This document shows positions 63,785-64,000 of a stretch of DNA of 64,000 nt, piece after piece (position 1 is the stretch's first letter; every line of letters begins with the position of its first letter). The translations under genes and the position numbers were made by a program. The DNA is from Billgrantia antri. GTDB taxonomy: Bacteria; Pseudomonadota; Gammaproteobacteria; Pseudomonadales; Halomonadaceae. The notes beneath the pieces were generated by a model. It did no database searches. It saw nothing but the letters and a program-made list of their open reading frames with translations, and was not told the DNA's origin. The stretch covers positions 682,001-746,000 of the forward strand of contig NZ_JAHYCA010000002.1 in assembly GCF_019430905.1 (NCBI RefSeq). The letters run 5' to 3'.

Positions 63785-64000
63785 TGCGCCTCCTCGTTGC
63801 GCCGCATGCCGTCGATATTGACGCCTTCCATGCCGATCAGCTCGCCGCTCTCGGCGTCGAACTCGAACTCCACCACCTGGCCCTGGGGGCCGAGCATCTC
63901 GATTTCGTAGACCGGCCGGCCATCGTCGCGCTCCAGTTCCACTTCGAGCACATGCCCCTCGTAGCGGGCTTCCAGCCAGTCGAGGATCTCCGGCAGCGCG
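63781..64000 (-). CDS. PepSY-domain protein, C-terminal part (start outside window)
   Basis: The frame is open to the right edge and codes for a PepSY repeat: LPEILDWLEARYEGHVLEVELERDDGRPVYEIEML, then VVEFEFDAESGELIG (shown as blocks). Small periplasmic PepSY proteins often precede PhoPQ-like pairs and may modulate signalling. The TGA stop overlaps the response regulator ATG. The N-terminus, with any signal peptide, lies beyond 64000. Confidence 0.85.
   Translation of the reverse strand, partial: ALPEILDWLEARYEGHVLEVELERDDGRPVYEIEMLGPQGQVVEFEFDAESGELIGMEGVNIDGMRRNEEAQ

Overview
The window looks like chromosomal DNA of a GC-rich, moderately halophilic gammaproteobacterium, most likely Halomonadaceae. 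The basis is gene content and style: TRAP, SSS and NhaC-type Na+-coupled transporters, a NAD-salvage PncB, DUF892, AzlCD, a PhoD-like hydrolase, ALDH and ureohydrolase types, and high-GC codon use. This is an inference; no rRNA or other marker gene is present. I found no tRNA, rRNA, CRISPR array or intact insertion sequence.

Layout. (1) 1-771: a broken AbiE-type toxin-antitoxin pair, whose toxin gene is cut at about 750. (2) 996-9891: a trans-4-hydroxy-L-proline catabolic cluster, all on the minus strand: epimerase, DHDPS-family deaminase, Ldh-family imine reductase, ketoglutarate-semialdehyde dehydrogenase, GntR regulator, D-amino-acid dehydrogenase and an NhaC-family transporter. Two identical 24-bp sites and one palindrome mark likely GntR operators. 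(3) 10153-12276: an integrase remnant, then a BASS-family transporter divergent from an AraC regulator. (4) 12380-25147: a guanidino/arginine-type catabolic island around a LysR gene. It holds a 2-ketoarginine-decarboxylase-like ThDP enzyme, an ALDH, a YtcJ-type amidohydrolase, an M20 amidohydrolase, a TRAP transporter, a cupin, an agmatinase-family ureohydrolase and a CobW-family metallochaperone. (5) 25222-40125: a complete nicotinate degradation cluster (nicX, SSS transporter with small subunit, nicB-like, nicA / nicC-D-E-F / nicR / second nicB-like, xdhC, mocA-like). Three GTGTATAC-centred operators lie in its two divergent promoter regions. (6) 40569-46864: a lipoprotein, a transposase-less IS5-type miniature element, a secreted nuclease, azlCD with an XRE-cupin regulator, a decayed transporter subunit, pncB and a DUF892 protein. 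(7) 46993-57314: housekeeping and envelope genes (PQQ sugar dehydrogenase, S8 autotransporter lipoprotein, FAD-Rieske oxidase, PhoD-like, NnrU, zinc alcohol dehydrogenase, diguanylate cyclase). (8) 57693-61755: a polyamine-type ABC transporter operon, convergent with (9) 61752-64000: a PepSY / response regulator / sensor kinase operon.

How it works together. Three separate modules feed nitrogen-containing carbon sources into central metabolism. Hydroxyproline goes to 2-oxoglutarate. A guanidino compound probably goes through 4-guanidinobutyrate to GABA plus urea. Nicotinate goes to fumarate. Each has its own regulator and transporter. The most unusual feature is the nicotinate dehydrogenase. 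Its molybdenum domain occurs twice: once full length without cytochromes (36286-38556), and once lacking its N-terminal lobe but fused to a membrane anchor and three haem c sites (28151-31171).
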